From positions 62,001 to 126,000 of the forward strand of contig JAODTK010000234.1 of the NCBI GenBank assembly GCA_026419785.1: a DNA stretch of 64,000 nt, read 5' to 3'. A program made the position numbers and the translations under genes. The notes beneath the pieces were generated by a model. The model saw only the letters and a program-made list of their open reading frames with translations. It was not told where the DNA came from and ran no database searches. Position 1 is the first letter of the stretch; each line of letters starts with the position of its first letter. This document shows, piece by piece, positions 45,049 through 56,751 of the stretch. This stretch comes from Sclerodactyla briareus (taxonomy: Eukaryota; Echinodermata; Holothuroidea; Dendrochirotida; Sclerodactylidae).

Positions 45049-45213
45049 GGAATGCCATTGTCCAGACCTTTTCAGGGTCACGTGACTGTGAATATCCAAG
45101 ATAACAGTGAATGCTTCGAAACCACCATGATTGCGACGACGCACGTCGACGGTCAAATCACTATCAACAACTTTGAAGACATTGTTCCGAGCAGAAAAAG
45201 TGCAAAAACGTAA
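45049..45213 (+). CDS. Small unrecognised ORF or exon
   Basis: A frame of about 54 codons opens with an ATG two bases after a TTCCCTTTAG acceptor-like sequence. It reads MPLSRPFQGHVTVNIQ, then CFETTMIATTHVDGQITINN and FEDIVPSRKSAKT, then stops. The alternating Thr/Val/Ile strand-like pattern looks protein-like. I do not recognise the family. It could be a single-exon remnant, an exon of an unseen gene or chance. Confidence 0.35.
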   Translation, partial: GMPLSRPFQGHVTVNIQDNSECFETTMIATTHVDGQITINNFEDIVPSRKSAKT

Positions 45214-45428
45214 AATATTTTCTTTGTTCAAAAGGATCTGGTTGAAATTCGTGGAGGAGTTTCAGACAGATGAGAATGCTTTTGAAAATGGTTGATTATT
45301 TGATGCCCCCCCCCAACCAGGGAAGCAGAGGTTTGCTCTCCATGCAACCCTAGGTATCAAGCAATCTATTAAACTGAAGATGCATATTAGTGAGTGAAGC
45401 AAATAAAAATAACCCTGATAATTTTTGA

Positions 45429-45510
45429 GCTCAAACGTATGCGGTTGAGCTATTGTTGATGCCCATGTCTTCTATCTTCTATCTATATATTCTATCTATC
45501 TTCTATCGAT
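45429..45510. repeat. TAGCTC-type head with (TCTAT)n microsatellite
   Basis: TTTTTGAGCTCAAACG and GGTTGAGCTATTG are followed by TCTATCTTCTATC repeats. It is the same head-plus-simple-repeat structure as at 5835 and 61500. Confidence 0.6.
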
Positions 45511-45559
45511 CCAGCCGTAAACTTTTGCTTTTTGGGCCACACAAATGTAGGGCTTCGAG

Positions 45560-45790
45560 AATCTCTACTGACATAAGCTGCGTCACAGATGATGACGCAC
45601 GCGGCAAAGAAACGCAAGGTGGATCAACGCGTCATAAAAAGTCATGTGAACAGGCCGCGTCATCAAGAGGCGCCTTCCGTGATCAAGATCACGGGCCGTC
45701 GAATCATCAAGATCCACCTGCGCGGTCATCAACTTGTCATCAAAAGGAGCATGTGAATGCAACACGTGATTCAAGATCACCTTGTTTACT
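45560..45790. repeat. CpG-rich stretch with ATGACGCG and GATCACG words, possible transposon end
   Basis: The words GATGACGCACGCG, AACGCGTCAT, GTCATGTGAACAGGCCGCG and GATCAAGATCACG repeat through this stretch. Similar words (GTCATCACGATCACG, AATGTGAACAGAACCCGC, GGTGACGCG, GATGACGCGCGCG) occur at 51900-52010. The similarity suggests subterminal regions of one element on both sides of the Harbinger genes. I could not define exact ends. Confidence 0.45.
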
Positions 45791-46731
45791 AAGCTAAGTG
45801 ACGTCGTATTTATGACGTTTGTTTACAATAACAGAATGCAATGCGGGTGGCGGTATTTTCGCCCGTACTGGTACTACTATAGTACAGTATCAGTAGTACA
45901 CAAAACAATAATTACGTGTCGTAGTTGCCAGTATACGATAGGTTGTGCTAGCTCGAATACCAAAAAGTTTCCCTTTCAGCAGTTTTTCTTTCATGAGTTA
46001 CAAACCTTTTTTATTACATTTCATACACGTTAACCCGAAATAAATTTCCGCATATATCGGTAGCTTTCGTTCAGTTTCGCTACGTTAATAATCGTGTACT
46101 GAGGTGTTCCAATTGGGATTGTTTTGATTCCCTTACAAAAAAACTGGCCAAAAAACATGAGGTCATGGGTGCGACATGGTTGTTCGGGGGTGGTCTTAAA
46201 ACAGGGGGTTCAGGACAACCCGTACCATGGCAGGCCTGGTTTGACAGGTGTTGATGACAAGGGCAAGGCATGGTCTGGAATGGTCAGGGCCGGATGGACA
46301 CCCGTGTCACTTATTAGTACCGACAGCGGTCAAAACCATGTCACTGTCAAACATGCAGTGATTTCATTGAAATCTATAAAATGTGGCAAGTACTGTGACA
46401 GGTCTATGACATGAACTGACGTGGTTGAAAAACTACTGAGCGGGGTTGCCCAAGTCTAGCCTGCTTACACCGCCATGGACATGGCTGGACATGCGATACC
46501 AAAAAAGAGACCACCAATGGTTTTCGTCAGATTTTTTTTATAACGGGTTGTCGCTGCGAACTTCGCCTAGGCCTAGGCTATCAAGTACAGGAGGTAGTAG
46601 CGTAGTACAACTAGCTACAAAGTTAGTTAACCAAGTCGAGATAGGAGTTAGGACGTTGATAGGAAACTGTAGCCCTAGCACAGTAGCAGCTGTCACAGCC
46701 CATATTTAGCACATAGTAAATTACAGACGAC

Positions 46732-47125
46732 ATGGATCCTTGCAGTAGTAGTTCAAGAAGTACTAGTACAAGTCAGGGAATCAGGCTGAAGCGGAGGAAA
46801 TGCCATGGACGTGCCTTAGACGGAATCAGAACTTGGGCTCTTTATCGACATTTGGGGTAGCCATGAGATCCAGGAAGAAGATGGATGCACAACCAAGAAA
46901 TGCCTGAGTGTTTAGGTCCATAGTGGACAAATGACCGAAATGGCTTTGTGGGGACATCGGAGGAGATCAAGAACAAGATGCACAATTTGAAAAGAGACTA
47001 CCGTAAAGTTACCGACCACGATTAAGGAAACATGGTGTGGAACCAAAGACAATGGTTTTCCAGGATAAGCTGGAAATCATTCTGGGCGACAGGCGTGGCA
47101 CAGCCCGATACATGATACCCTCTTG
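46732..47125 (+). pseudogene. Myb/SANT-like DNA-binding protein of a PIF/Harbinger element, frameshifted
   Basis: ATG at 46732 opens a Ser-rich leader (MDPCSSSSRSTSTSQG) and a basic patch (RLKRRK). A frame change follows near 46828. The DNA-binding core then reads LGLFIDIWGSHEIQEEDG, TTKKCLSV, and, after another shift, EEIKNKMHNLKRDYRK and VTDH. This is the Myb/SANT-like (MADF-like) pattern W..E...L...W......Q......K....I...M...G....A.QCRNKIKNLKxxYRK carried by the second protein of PIF/Harbinger transposons. KLEIILGDRRGTARY follows, matching the usual EILGxRP tail. In these elements the protein binds element ends and helps the transposase into the nucleus. At least two frameshifts and one stop are present. 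Confidence 0.75.
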
Positions 47126-48740
47126 TATATTAGTAAATGAGAATGCTCTGTTCTGGCCTGGAGCACATGTCGTCTGCATAGGACCTTCCGGAGTGACATG
47201 CTGTACACCGGCCTTAGCCACAACCCAAGCGCTCAACACTGCACAGGTTCTGAACCCGTACCACTAATGAGAAGGGAGTCCATATTCCCCCGCATTATAA
47301 GGGCTACATACGTAGGCTTTGATGCACGCCCACCCCTCCCAACCTAGCTTGGAATCGAATGGGTAACCTGGATGAAAGGGGGACCGTTCAGAAGAACCCT
47401 CAGGAGTATTCAGTATGCCTTCATTAGGGAATAGAGGGCGCCGTTTTGTAAAACTACAAGTGAATGCTCTTCACAACAGTCCATCGGGCTAATTCTGCTG
47501 GGGCAAGGAATCTTTGCACCACAGGTTAGTAAATCAGAGGACCTAAGCCTATAAATAGCTGTCTATGAACAGTTTTTCTACAGCTTTTATATTAGCTATT
47601 AACAATGTATCTGCAGCTGTCCTTTTAATAGATGGAAAACCTTGTACCGATTTGGCAGGAGGATACGTACATGAAGAATAGCTTGCAATGAGAGCGAGAA
47701 CATGGTTCCACAAAATGTTTGATGCTAGGCCAATCTCGCAACGTACAAAGTATACAGTAGACCAATTGTTAAGGGACAGCTCCAGAAAAAAAGCAGCAAT
47801 GTTTATCTTTGTTAATAACAGCTAGCACCATGACAGAGATTTCTTCTCAACAATCTGACACCTGGGAAATAACAACTGACGAAGACAACAGCACTATGTT
47901 AGCAAGAACGAAGGTACTGTGTGGAGTGATAAACAGGCAGCAATAAGAAACAAACAATGAGGACTGATGAATATTTTTCCTCCATTTATGAGATTTTTTG
48001 CACAACCGAACCTACCATGCAAGTAGACATCAACCCCATGGTGCGGGGAGAGTTGAACTTTTTCCCTTTGGAAGACTAGGAATGTTCAATCTGCATAATT
48101 CCCACGTAAGCCTATTATTGGAGCTTGTCATTCACCCAATTTTTGACATAACCCCATTCAGGTTTATATTATACACAGATAATTTGATGAACAAAATATT
48201 TAGACGTCCATTCACCCTAGAAATAGTGGAGAAAATAGATCGAGATATGTAATCGAATGCCATCGTTCATTGACCCATCCACAAAAAAAATCAAGTCACT
48301 TACAACAACTGGAATCATTCTATGTTGGAGAAGATGACGGTCAGTCGCAAATTAAAAAAAAACCTGGGTACTGGCCGTAACCGGAAGGTTGCTATTGTTC
48401 CGCCACAGGGCATAGTCCACGACATTTATGGAATTGAACCATCGTTTTTTTCCAAATTGTTGGTCTTATATCATAATAACAATCGATTACTACAGGATGG
48501 TAGCTCATATTGGGGAAGGAGGACATGCAATGAAGGCTTGAATAGAACTGAATTGAAATAGGTTAGCACTATTTGACCTCGTAGGGTTTTACAAAAGTTC
48601 CTAAACAGAGAGGACAAGAGGACAGATACAGGGACAGCAACCCCTAAGGCATATTGTCATGAAGGTATGCAGGGCAACAAGTGAGACTAACTACTGACAT
48701 TTTGATGTAATCAATGCTATCAGAAACATCATAAAAAGCA
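47126..48740. other. Interior of the Harbinger region, unassigned
   Basis: I see no further conserved coding sequence between the Myb-like frame and the transposase. Frames of up to 85 codons (47998-48252 and 48322-48561) are unrecognised. Confidence 0.4.
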
Positions 48741-48896
48741 GCCCACTCATTTATTAGAAACACCCATCCCTGACAGCAGTAATTATGCAATGGAATACCA
48801 GTTACACTATACGAGTGGGACACACCCACTATTATTAGAAAACACCCAGCCCTGACAGCAGTTAATTATGCTAAGAATACCAGTACACTATAAGAA
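48741..48896 (+). repeat. Two-copy tandem repeat of about 85 bp
   Basis: TTATTAGAAA.CACCCA.CCCTGACAGCAG, AATTATGC and GAATACCAGT.ACACTATA occur twice in a row. Confidence 0.8.
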
Positions 48897-49199
48897 TTAC
48901 CACTTTTTGGCACTAAAAAAACACATACTGACATAAAATGTACACAAAAGCAAAAAGCATAAAAGCATAAAAGTTTGCAGCATGTGCCATCGATGCTAAA
49001 GTTATCAACCTTTTATGATTATTCGGTTTACACACTTTTTACATAGGAAACAGCGCCTCGCATTTGGCTGGATGCAAAAGGTCTGGTCTTAAGCAATGTG
49101 TTTCATGTTCTTCACAATGGCCACGTTAAAAAAATTGAGAATTTTGTCTGAGACTGTCCAACATAATAAATGGGCGCACATGTGTCACCCGGAATTGAT

Positions 49200-51720
49200 G
49201 GCACCCCCACTAAAACAATATGGCTGAGACACGACAGCTGGGATCCCTAACGGGGAGTGATGAAAGTGTCAATTGCCATCTGCGGAGTAGTTCACCAGAG
49301 CAGAGCAGTCTAGCCGCTTTGGCAGTATACGCTTTTCCTCTTTGGTTAGGGTCTGGTTCCTGTTCATCTCCGCCAACAATGCGGATTTACTGCTCCCCTA
49401 TTTCCTCGCAAAGGTGTGCAAAAACAGGAACAGCAGGATGAATGTGTAATAATCTTGTCGAATATCAGTGTCATTCCTTTTGAGGGAGGCAGCGCCATCG
49501 TGCTTTTGAGCGGCCAAAGGCGCATTCAACAACCATGCGGGCTCTACTCAGCGGTAATTGAAATTGAGCTGTTGTGGGGTAAGGCGTTCCATGGGCGCAA
49601 AGCCCTTCAGCAACACGGTAACAAAGGTAAGCAGGGGTCTCCCAGCAAATTGGAACGGTATGTTTAGTCAAACCCTCCGATGTTTCTCACAACATTCTGA
49701 AATACAAAAGAAGATCAGTATGTATAGGTCGGACATACATATAGAGAACCATAGTACTGACGGAAATGACGAGGGAGGGGGGGGAGTCGGAATGCAAGAT
49801 GAGTAAAAACCAACTGAAAAAAAAACAAAAATCTTGACCTTCACCTCCAGGATAGATAGGGCTATATTATACCGCCCTCTGTTAAAAAGAGCTGACGATT
49901 ATTGAAAAATTCAATTCCAAAACATTTGCAATGGCAGGTGTTTCCTATAGTACATGTCTGACCTGAATGGACGTTCTATCACCGCAGAAGTAATTTAATC
50001 ATATTTGTTAACAGCACAAAATACTGTTAGTTCTACGGTAAGGGAGGGGGGGGGGGGGTGTTTAACTTCTGACATACCTGGCACCTAACAGCACCAACAC
50101 AAATGGGTGGTTCCAATCTGACAATTCCCAGTTGGCTGAGTGGTGGTTGTGTATCATCGCTTGACGATCAGTGGGAGGAAATTTTCCCTGACAGAAACTG
50201 AAATAGTCCCCCCAGAGCAGCCCTGAGAAAGAGTGGGCTCACAGTAGATTTGAGAATGCCGGATTTAGTTTTAGAACTTTCGTACCATAACTACAGTGGG
50301 ACTACACTCTCAACCGGCTATTGCATGAACAAGGTTCCATCCTGGCCCTTCTGATAACTGGGAATTCGCCCCAAAATGTGTGCATCGTTTGCACACTCCA
50401 GGCCATCCAACGAAGATGTCAGTAAATCTGTAGGACAAATAAAGCACTCGTTAAGACTTAAAAAAGGTAAAATCCATAAGAAGAATCATACATATGTATT
50501 ACAGTAGGCTACCTTAATCAGCAAATTGAGGCGGCTTTCGATTTGCCTTCAAGAAATAAAGAATTTGTTTCCAATGAGTGCGAAGACATGTTATTCAACA
50601 ACAGTGGTACCCTTTAAGGTGCCATCTGGTTTGAACTATCATTGTAATGCTATGCATGATTACGGTATCCTCAGGCTTGTAAACTGCCGGAGGTAAACGC
50701 GATACCTTGGCAGTAGGCAACCAAGATGCAATTCAAATATACCTGTATGGTGGTTTTTGTTCGATCACATTGCCACAATGATAGGTTTGAGTTACAAATG
50801 TAAGATCGATCACATGTAAATAATGGGATACAGGATTAAACACTAATGATTCCATGCAACCGACTCATTACTTGGAAGAGAAGTGAAACACTCCTTATAG
50901 GAATGTTACTACAGTAGGTTACAACCTGAGTTCTATAATGAGTGTTGGAGTTTATCTTGAAGTCTACAACCGCCTTCCTGACGATGCTGTTATGCCCCTT
51001 CCTGTTGTAATAATCCGTGGAAATTCAGGGGGAGCCAAAGATTGGAATATATGTGTTCATATTATAGAAACACTTACTTGGGAAATCACCATGCGTCTCA
51101 CAGCCTCTCACCACGTCCAATTGTCAACACCGCGTGTGAAACAATGGAGAAGCGTTTTCCGAAAACCATTCATTAAGCAAGCAGTCCCTCATGTGTAACG
51201 TTTGGCAGGGCTGTTGATCTCCCTACACCAAACACAGGCTTATCGCCTGTTATTCCACATTTGTGGCCGACTCCAGGTATTGCAATCGGCAACTTTTCTT
51301 TCCACGCTAAGAAGACTGCCTGACCTTCTGCTGTATTATGTGAACTGGTCTAAGGCCAGTGCAAACAACATTGAAAGTGCTTGCTGAAACGGAAATTGTT
51401 CCTCCATCTATGGTGGTTCAATTCAGGTTAGATCAGTCCATAATCACTGGTTCGCATTACGAACCAATGACTCCGGTTGTACGATCGTCTGCAGTTTGCA
51501 ACACAAGCCTTGCGCGACAGTCAGAAACTGATATGTAGGTATGTACAGGGAAATTTGAAGTTTCATTCGAACAGACGTTGGATGCAAGTGCGGGACTGTC
51601 TTGCGGTTAAAAAGCACAACATTCTATTACGCGCCTTGTGCGCTGAAATTCAGCAACAAATTATACATTGGCAGGAGATGGAGAGTTTTAAAACCGTGAT
51701 CATTTATTAAATAAGCAAGA
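49200..51720 (-). pseudogene. PIF/Harbinger DDE transposase, frameshifted
   Basis: Read on the - strand in changing frames, the landmarks of a HARBI1-like transposase appear in the correct order. Near 51400-51350 is a TFNVV-like N-terminal region. At 51232-51209 is FGVGRSTA (helix-turn-helix). At 51016-50981 is YYNRKGHNSIV, followed by AVVDFK (first catalytic Asp region). At 50430-50401 is the FVGWPG block, then YQKGQDGTLF. At 49650-49622 is GDP..PLLP (second Asp), and at 49545-49480 RARMVVECAFGRSKARWR (catalytic Glu). RNDTDIR-like residues follow. Extra sequence separates the blocks at 50930-50440 and 50330-49670 and could be introns or insertions. Numerous 1-base shifts break the frame. Confidence 0.85.
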
Positions 51721-51860
51721 AATAGCTACATAGTATACGTTCCACCCGGACTATGCATGCAACTGATACGACATTCGCGGAGGAAAAGGGGAAATGGTTT
51801 ACCATGCAATGAAACACGTGGTAGCAGCAGACAGACCGCAAGTTAATATAAACTACCCAT

Positions 51861-51948
51861 CAGTCCTTTTAGCTTGCTCGGCCTTGCCTGATGACAGGCT
51901 ACGTCATCACGATCACGCAATCGTAATCAAATGTGAACAGAACCCGCC
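51861..51948 (+). repeat. Direct repeat, right copy, bordering the Harbinger region
   Basis: This is the partner of 44631-44718. It runs into the CpG-rich stretch 51940-52020 (GATGACGCGCGCG), which could be the right subterminal region. Confidence 0.7.
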
Positions 51949-52179
51949 GTAACACAGGGTGACGCGTTAAGTGGAATTGCGGTTTGATGACGCGCGCGTT
52001 ACCATTTGTGAACGCGGGGTTAGTCACAATGTTTATGGAATGATGGGTCCATTTTTGACCACCAAAAGGTTCAAGTCACATGGTATTTAAACAGGGCACA
52101 ATGGGCCATTAAGTAGGTAAACTGCAAAACACTACTTCTCCTAACCAAATTTTGGTACATCAATGTTGATGTTGACGGG

Positions 52180-53600
52180 TCAAATGATGTCGATTTCAGT
52201 GTAACCTTAGGGTGTTCGGAATTTTTTGAACAAGGTCCGACGTGGCCGAGGGCCCCGTTTATGCAATTACACAATGGTAATTGAAATGCATCTCCTTACC
52301 CACAAGCTTCAATTAATTTTCTTCAATTACATGTTAAAAGTCCTGGGAGAGGGCCAGGGGGGTGTTCAGGAAGTTGGGGCCTGGGGCCCAGTTTGGGCCG
52401 AAGGGCCAATTATGTGAAATACTGCGGAATCTTGTATCTCCTACAAATTTAGGTGGACAAATTAGTTTTGCACAGTCATAAGGGGTGTCAGGGATTTTTG
52501 TTCAGGTCCGACTTGGGCCCAAAGGCCCACATTTTATGATATTTCCACACAATGTTACTTGAAAAGCATCTCTTCCCACAAGCTTAATTGATTTCCTCCA
52601 AATTAACATGTAATGGTTCTATTGTAGGGCGCTATTGGGGTTGTTCAGGAATTTTGGGCCATGGCCGTGTGGGCCCGAGGAGCCCATTATATGCAAATAA
52701 TGAAAATTGGTGTTCGATTCTATGATCTAGTTGGCACAAGTTGCTGATGTTCAGTCAATATATTGGAAAGGATAGTCTGTACCTTCAGGGTGCCCAGGGG
52801 GATTTGGACCCACGGCCCAGTGTGGGTCCGAGAGGGCCATCAGTGGATTGTGAAATGCTCTCCTCTTACAAAGTTTGGTGCACTGTACTGACATGTCATA
52901 ATGGTGGTCTACCAAACGTACCTTCAGGGTGTTCAGGAATTTTTTTAACCAAAGTCCCACTCCTTACTTGGGCTTTGGGCCTGAGGGGCCCATTTTATTG
53001 AAATTTCCATTGGAATTCACACATGGTACTTGAAAGGCATCTCCTTCGACAAGTTCAATTTATTATATTTTTAATCGTTACATGCACGGGCTCCTCGGTA
53101 GGGGTCCATGGGGTGTTGCGAAACTTCTGGCTGAAGCCCATGTGTGGACCCATCATGATCATTACAAAATGATTCTAGAGTTCTAGAAATTTTGATGCAC
53201 AGGTCAGTGCTGATGTTTGTTCATAATGATCAGTACTAATCGCCGTAATCTTATGGTTCTCAGGAATTTGGACTACGAGCCCAGTTTTGGCCCTGAGGGA
53301 GGACCCATCATGTGAAATCATGCACAATGGGTTGGTCCCGCAAAAATATATCATAAAGCAGAGGTAAAGTTATACTCTCGTAAGCACCCATCCTGAAATT
53401 GCAAGCACCCTTAATGCTTAGCAGAATGATGAATATGGGATAGGTTCCTTGAGTGTTGCATCTTTCACATGTTAGGACAGTGTTGTAAAATCAGCCAATG
53501 TGTGGAAAAAAATATTGCAAAGGAAATACATGCACATATATGCATTGGTCTCTTTGTTAATGAAATTTTGGGCATTTCGACGGATTGAGATACAGCCATT
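52180..53600 (+). repeat. Family B tandem array
   Basis: About 6 diverged units carry GTTCAGGAATTTTxGGCC, AAGGCCCA, ATGTGAAAT, TCTCCTxCCCACAAGCTTCAAT and TTACATGTAAxGGTCCT. The same family occurs at 6165-6720 and 62450-63560. The frames inside, some over 80 codons, are repeat shadows. Confidence 0.85.
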
Positions 53601-54339
53601 GGTTGTTCTTGTTATTCTGATGTGGAAATGTGTTGTTGGTCAAGGAGGTAGGTGAGCTTGAAATTGTGGGCCAATCATGACTGGCTCACGAACACTTTCC
53701 TCTCTACTCTATGTGCTTTGCCTCTTTACCCCTTCTTACTCATTACGTACATATGTCATGAACAGAAGACTGCGTAGGGGCCAGCACCTTAACAAAAGGT
53801 AGCAATATGCCAGATCCTAAGCAGCTAGTAGGTGGGTTGACTGTCAAACATCAGTGGTAAAAATGTAAGACATTGCTTATAAATGTCAGCAGGACAGGGG
53901 GTTCTGGACAAATTGTTTTCAATCGGGTTAAGAGGCAAGTTGGTCATTATTGATATACCAATACTACATATGAGGGAAGTTCAGGTTGTCAAAAGTCACG
54001 GCACGGTAATTCTGCATCAGTGGGAGTTGTGGAATGACTATGAGGCGTTTACATATAGCTGCCATGATTGAATTTTCATGGGACTATGATGGTGTTCGTT
54101 ACTACAACTACTACTACATTAATGATCGATTAGTATCATGTGGGGGCGTTGTTCGGCTCAGGGAAAAGGGTCCCAGGATGTCAGAGTTCTGGCCCCTTGG
54201 TTTTTAAAAGTAATAGTTCACACCAGTTGGAGATCATGAAAGTTGCTCAGCATTTTTTTGGGGGGGGGGGCGGGCAGAGGCACATTATTGTGCATTGGAA
54301 TCGGAGATAAACTGTTGAAACGGCATATAAAATCGAGGC

Positions 54340-54560
54340 ATGTAGCGTTCTTAGCTACTGAACATGGTGCTCTAGTGAGTATATGAACTCTATTTTTTAG
54401 AACAGATCAAAAGTGACTGAGGTCCAAAAGAGGTCAAAGTATTATGAAAACATTATGAGAATGTGACAGTCCAGAATGCTTAATTAAGGGATCACTCAGC
54501 CTTGGGGCTTTTGTACGCTACTTTTCATCCATTGCTTTACCAGGGGTTGATAAATTAGGG
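54340..54560 (+). repeat. Family A fragment
   Basis: TGAGTATATGAACTCTATTTTT, GGTCCAAAAGAGGTCAAAGTAT and ACAGTCCAGAATG correspond to half a unit of family A. Confidence 0.6.
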
Positions 54561-54711
54561 ACCTGGAGTGAGTGTGGAAATCCAGATAGTTATCAAACGC
54601 AGTTGATGTGCAATCCCTGATTTACCATAACATCAGATCGGCTACTGGTCAGGTTACAGTAATCGGGTAGCGGTACCCGTTGAGTTTGTAATGGCAGTAG
54701 TTCACAGCATA

Positions 54712-55022
54712 AGCTTTTGCAACTTCCCCCAGTAGACACATGTGCTTGTGATCGAAAGGCTACCTCCCAAACACTTGCAATCAGTGGGCAGAGTGGGATA
54801 CACAACAATGACTGCATCTGGTATACTGTCTCATGCAGATCCCGCTAGTATGGACAGTGCTGTTGACACAGGTACTCCCAGAACACCACAATCAGTGGGC
54901 ACAGAGTATACTACACAACACTGACTGTATCTGTTATATGTTTCATGCAGCTTCCCGCCAGTAGACAGAGGTGCTGTGGATCGACAGTACCTCCCAAACA
55001 CTTGCAATTCAGTGGGCAGAGT
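54712..55022 (+). repeat. Tandem repeat, unit about 112 bp, about 2.8 copies
   Basis: Each unit carries CAGTAGACA, ACCTCCCAAACACTTGCAAT, CAGTGGGCAGAGT, CACAACA.TGACTG and TCATGCAG. The middle copy has diverged most. Confidence 0.85.
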
Positions 55023-55499
55023 CAGGAATTTGACCGGCTGGTGTACAAGGCAAATTCACCTTTCCAGAAAAATCCAGATCCGGGCAAACTCTGTCTCAGT
55101 ATGGAAACGTTATGGTGCGGATGACGATATATCGTGAGTGTTTGCTATCAAGACCGGACAAAGCTGCTGTGAATATAGATCTATAGATAGCAGTGTGTAA
55201 ATTTTATTAGGAAACATACCCAGAAATATTCTGTGTATAAGGCAGTGTGTGACTGTTGGGGCGATAGTGCCACGCTTCTGCCCCATCAGTGACAGGTGAC
55301 TATGTAATGTCTTTGCACAGGCCAAAGCTGATTTGGATTTTTGTTACTCGGTTCTCTCCGTTCAGGAAGCCAAGTGATGATCATCAAGGAACCCAGCAGT
55401 GTGGATTTGATGATCTAATCACCGGCACTAACGTTGCTTCTCTCTTGGACAGTTTGCTCAGATGATATCAAAATATTGCCACTGCTCCCAAGAACACCA

Positions 55500-55793
55500 T
55501 TTTAAGTCACTTTCAAAAATGACGACATCATCTCCAGGATCTGACCACTTCCTAAGAAACCTGAGGAGCGGAAAAGTACTGTCCGGGTGACTGCTTGCAG
55601 CCGAATGATGAGATACATTGCACATTTCCTAAAACAAAACTCAGGAAATTGGCACGAATCGACTGCATACCAGCAGAACCATGAAGTGAGACCACCAGTA
55701 TGTGGCCTATCACAAACTGCAAGAACAGCCACAAGGTAAAGAGTTTGGTGACTGCTGGGATTCGAACCTGGAAGTTTGCTTGCAAAGTGACAC
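55500..55793 (-). mobile_element. tRNA-derived SINE, copy 2, B-box side
   Basis: On the - strand the B box GGTTCGAATCCC (55768-55757) is followed by a body matching copy 1 at 32151-32480 (for example CCTTGTGGCTGTTCTTGCAGTT). Its 5' head is cut at 55793 by the MITE at 55797 and resumes at 56577. Confidence 0.8.
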
Positions 55794-55796
55794 TTA

Positions 55797-56576
55797 AGCT
55801 GAGTTTCCATGCACGCGGGCGGGCGGGCGGAAGGACGGGCGGGCAGGCGTTTTGGAGGACCGTTTCCATGAACGCGGGCGTTTTTTGAGTCACGCACCTT
55901 CCATTTAAGTTGTGTATATGCGCTATATAAGAACCGAGTAGCCTACTATTAGAATATTGTTATCATTAGTATTGTTTATTATGTGTGTTGTTGTGTTTTG
56001 TTGTCTTTGCGTGTTGTCGTTGTCATCGTTGTTGTGGTGCTGTCGTCGTTGTTGCGTTGTTGTCAAACACCGGAGGCATACTCGGGTTTAAACCTAAACA
56101 CGGTGTTTTTCTGAAAACCATTTGTCTGAATGTCAACGATTACGGCCACCATGGAAAGGTCACAATTGACATGTTTTGGAGATTTAAGTAGCAAAGACTT
56201 GCATATCTCGGTTTAAACATGTAATATGTGTTCAAATAGGTGTATGGCCGGTGAATATAGACAAATCTGTATAAAAACCATCCCTGTGTTGAAACAGTTA
56301 TGAATGTGGTGACATTATGCGAAACCTAAAATTGGTCTCTACTCTGCACTATCCGGCTACAAGCCAGTGGGATTGCAGGGAAATCCCCAAAATTGATTGC
56401 GAAATACCAGCGGACAAGACGGGCGGGCGGAAAAAAATCGCTACATGACCGATTCGAGAAAACGCCCGCCGCCCGCCTGCCCGCCCGCCCGCCCGCGTGC
56501 ATGGAAAAGGCCTCCATTGAAAATAACGGATGAGCGATTTTAACGCCCGCCGCCCGCGTGCATGGAAACCGCGGCT
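55797..56576. mobile_element. Harbinger-type MITE, copy 3, inserted in a SINE
   Basis: This 780-bp element has TIR AGC(T/C)G(A/C)GTTTCCATGCACG at both ends and a perfect TTA duplication (55794-55796, 56577-56579). Its subterminal arrays are GGGCGGGC/GCCCGCCC and it shares interior blocks with copy 2 (TATATAAGAACCGAG, CAAACACCGGAGGCATACT). The 113- and 131-codon - strand frames reaching into it are not genes. Confidence 0.92.
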
Positions 56577-56600
56577 TTATACCACTCCTGAATCTCTGCA
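56577..56600 (-). mobile_element. tRNA-derived SINE, copy 2, A-box side
   Basis: On the - strand TTCAGGAGTGGTATAA matches the A-box head of copy 1 (TGGTGGAGTGGTATCA). Joined across the MITE at TTA it continues into GTGTCACTTTGCAAGC, paralleling GTGACCACCTTTGCAACC in copy 1. Confidence 0.8.
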
Positions 56601-56751
56601 ATGTGAATGTGTTACTGGCACTGAAAGATTCAAATTAAGGCCTTATCCACTATATATAGATTATCGTAGGGTGTCTCTCTCTACGCTTGCTGCCAGGCCT
56701 ACCAGGCATATGTTATGTAAGGAGAATTGACTGCTGCTTGCCATTTGCAGG

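Noticed and set aside
55502-55897. 131- and 113-codon - strand frames
   Set aside because: They span SINE copy 2 and the end of MITE copy 3; the sequence is explained by repeats.
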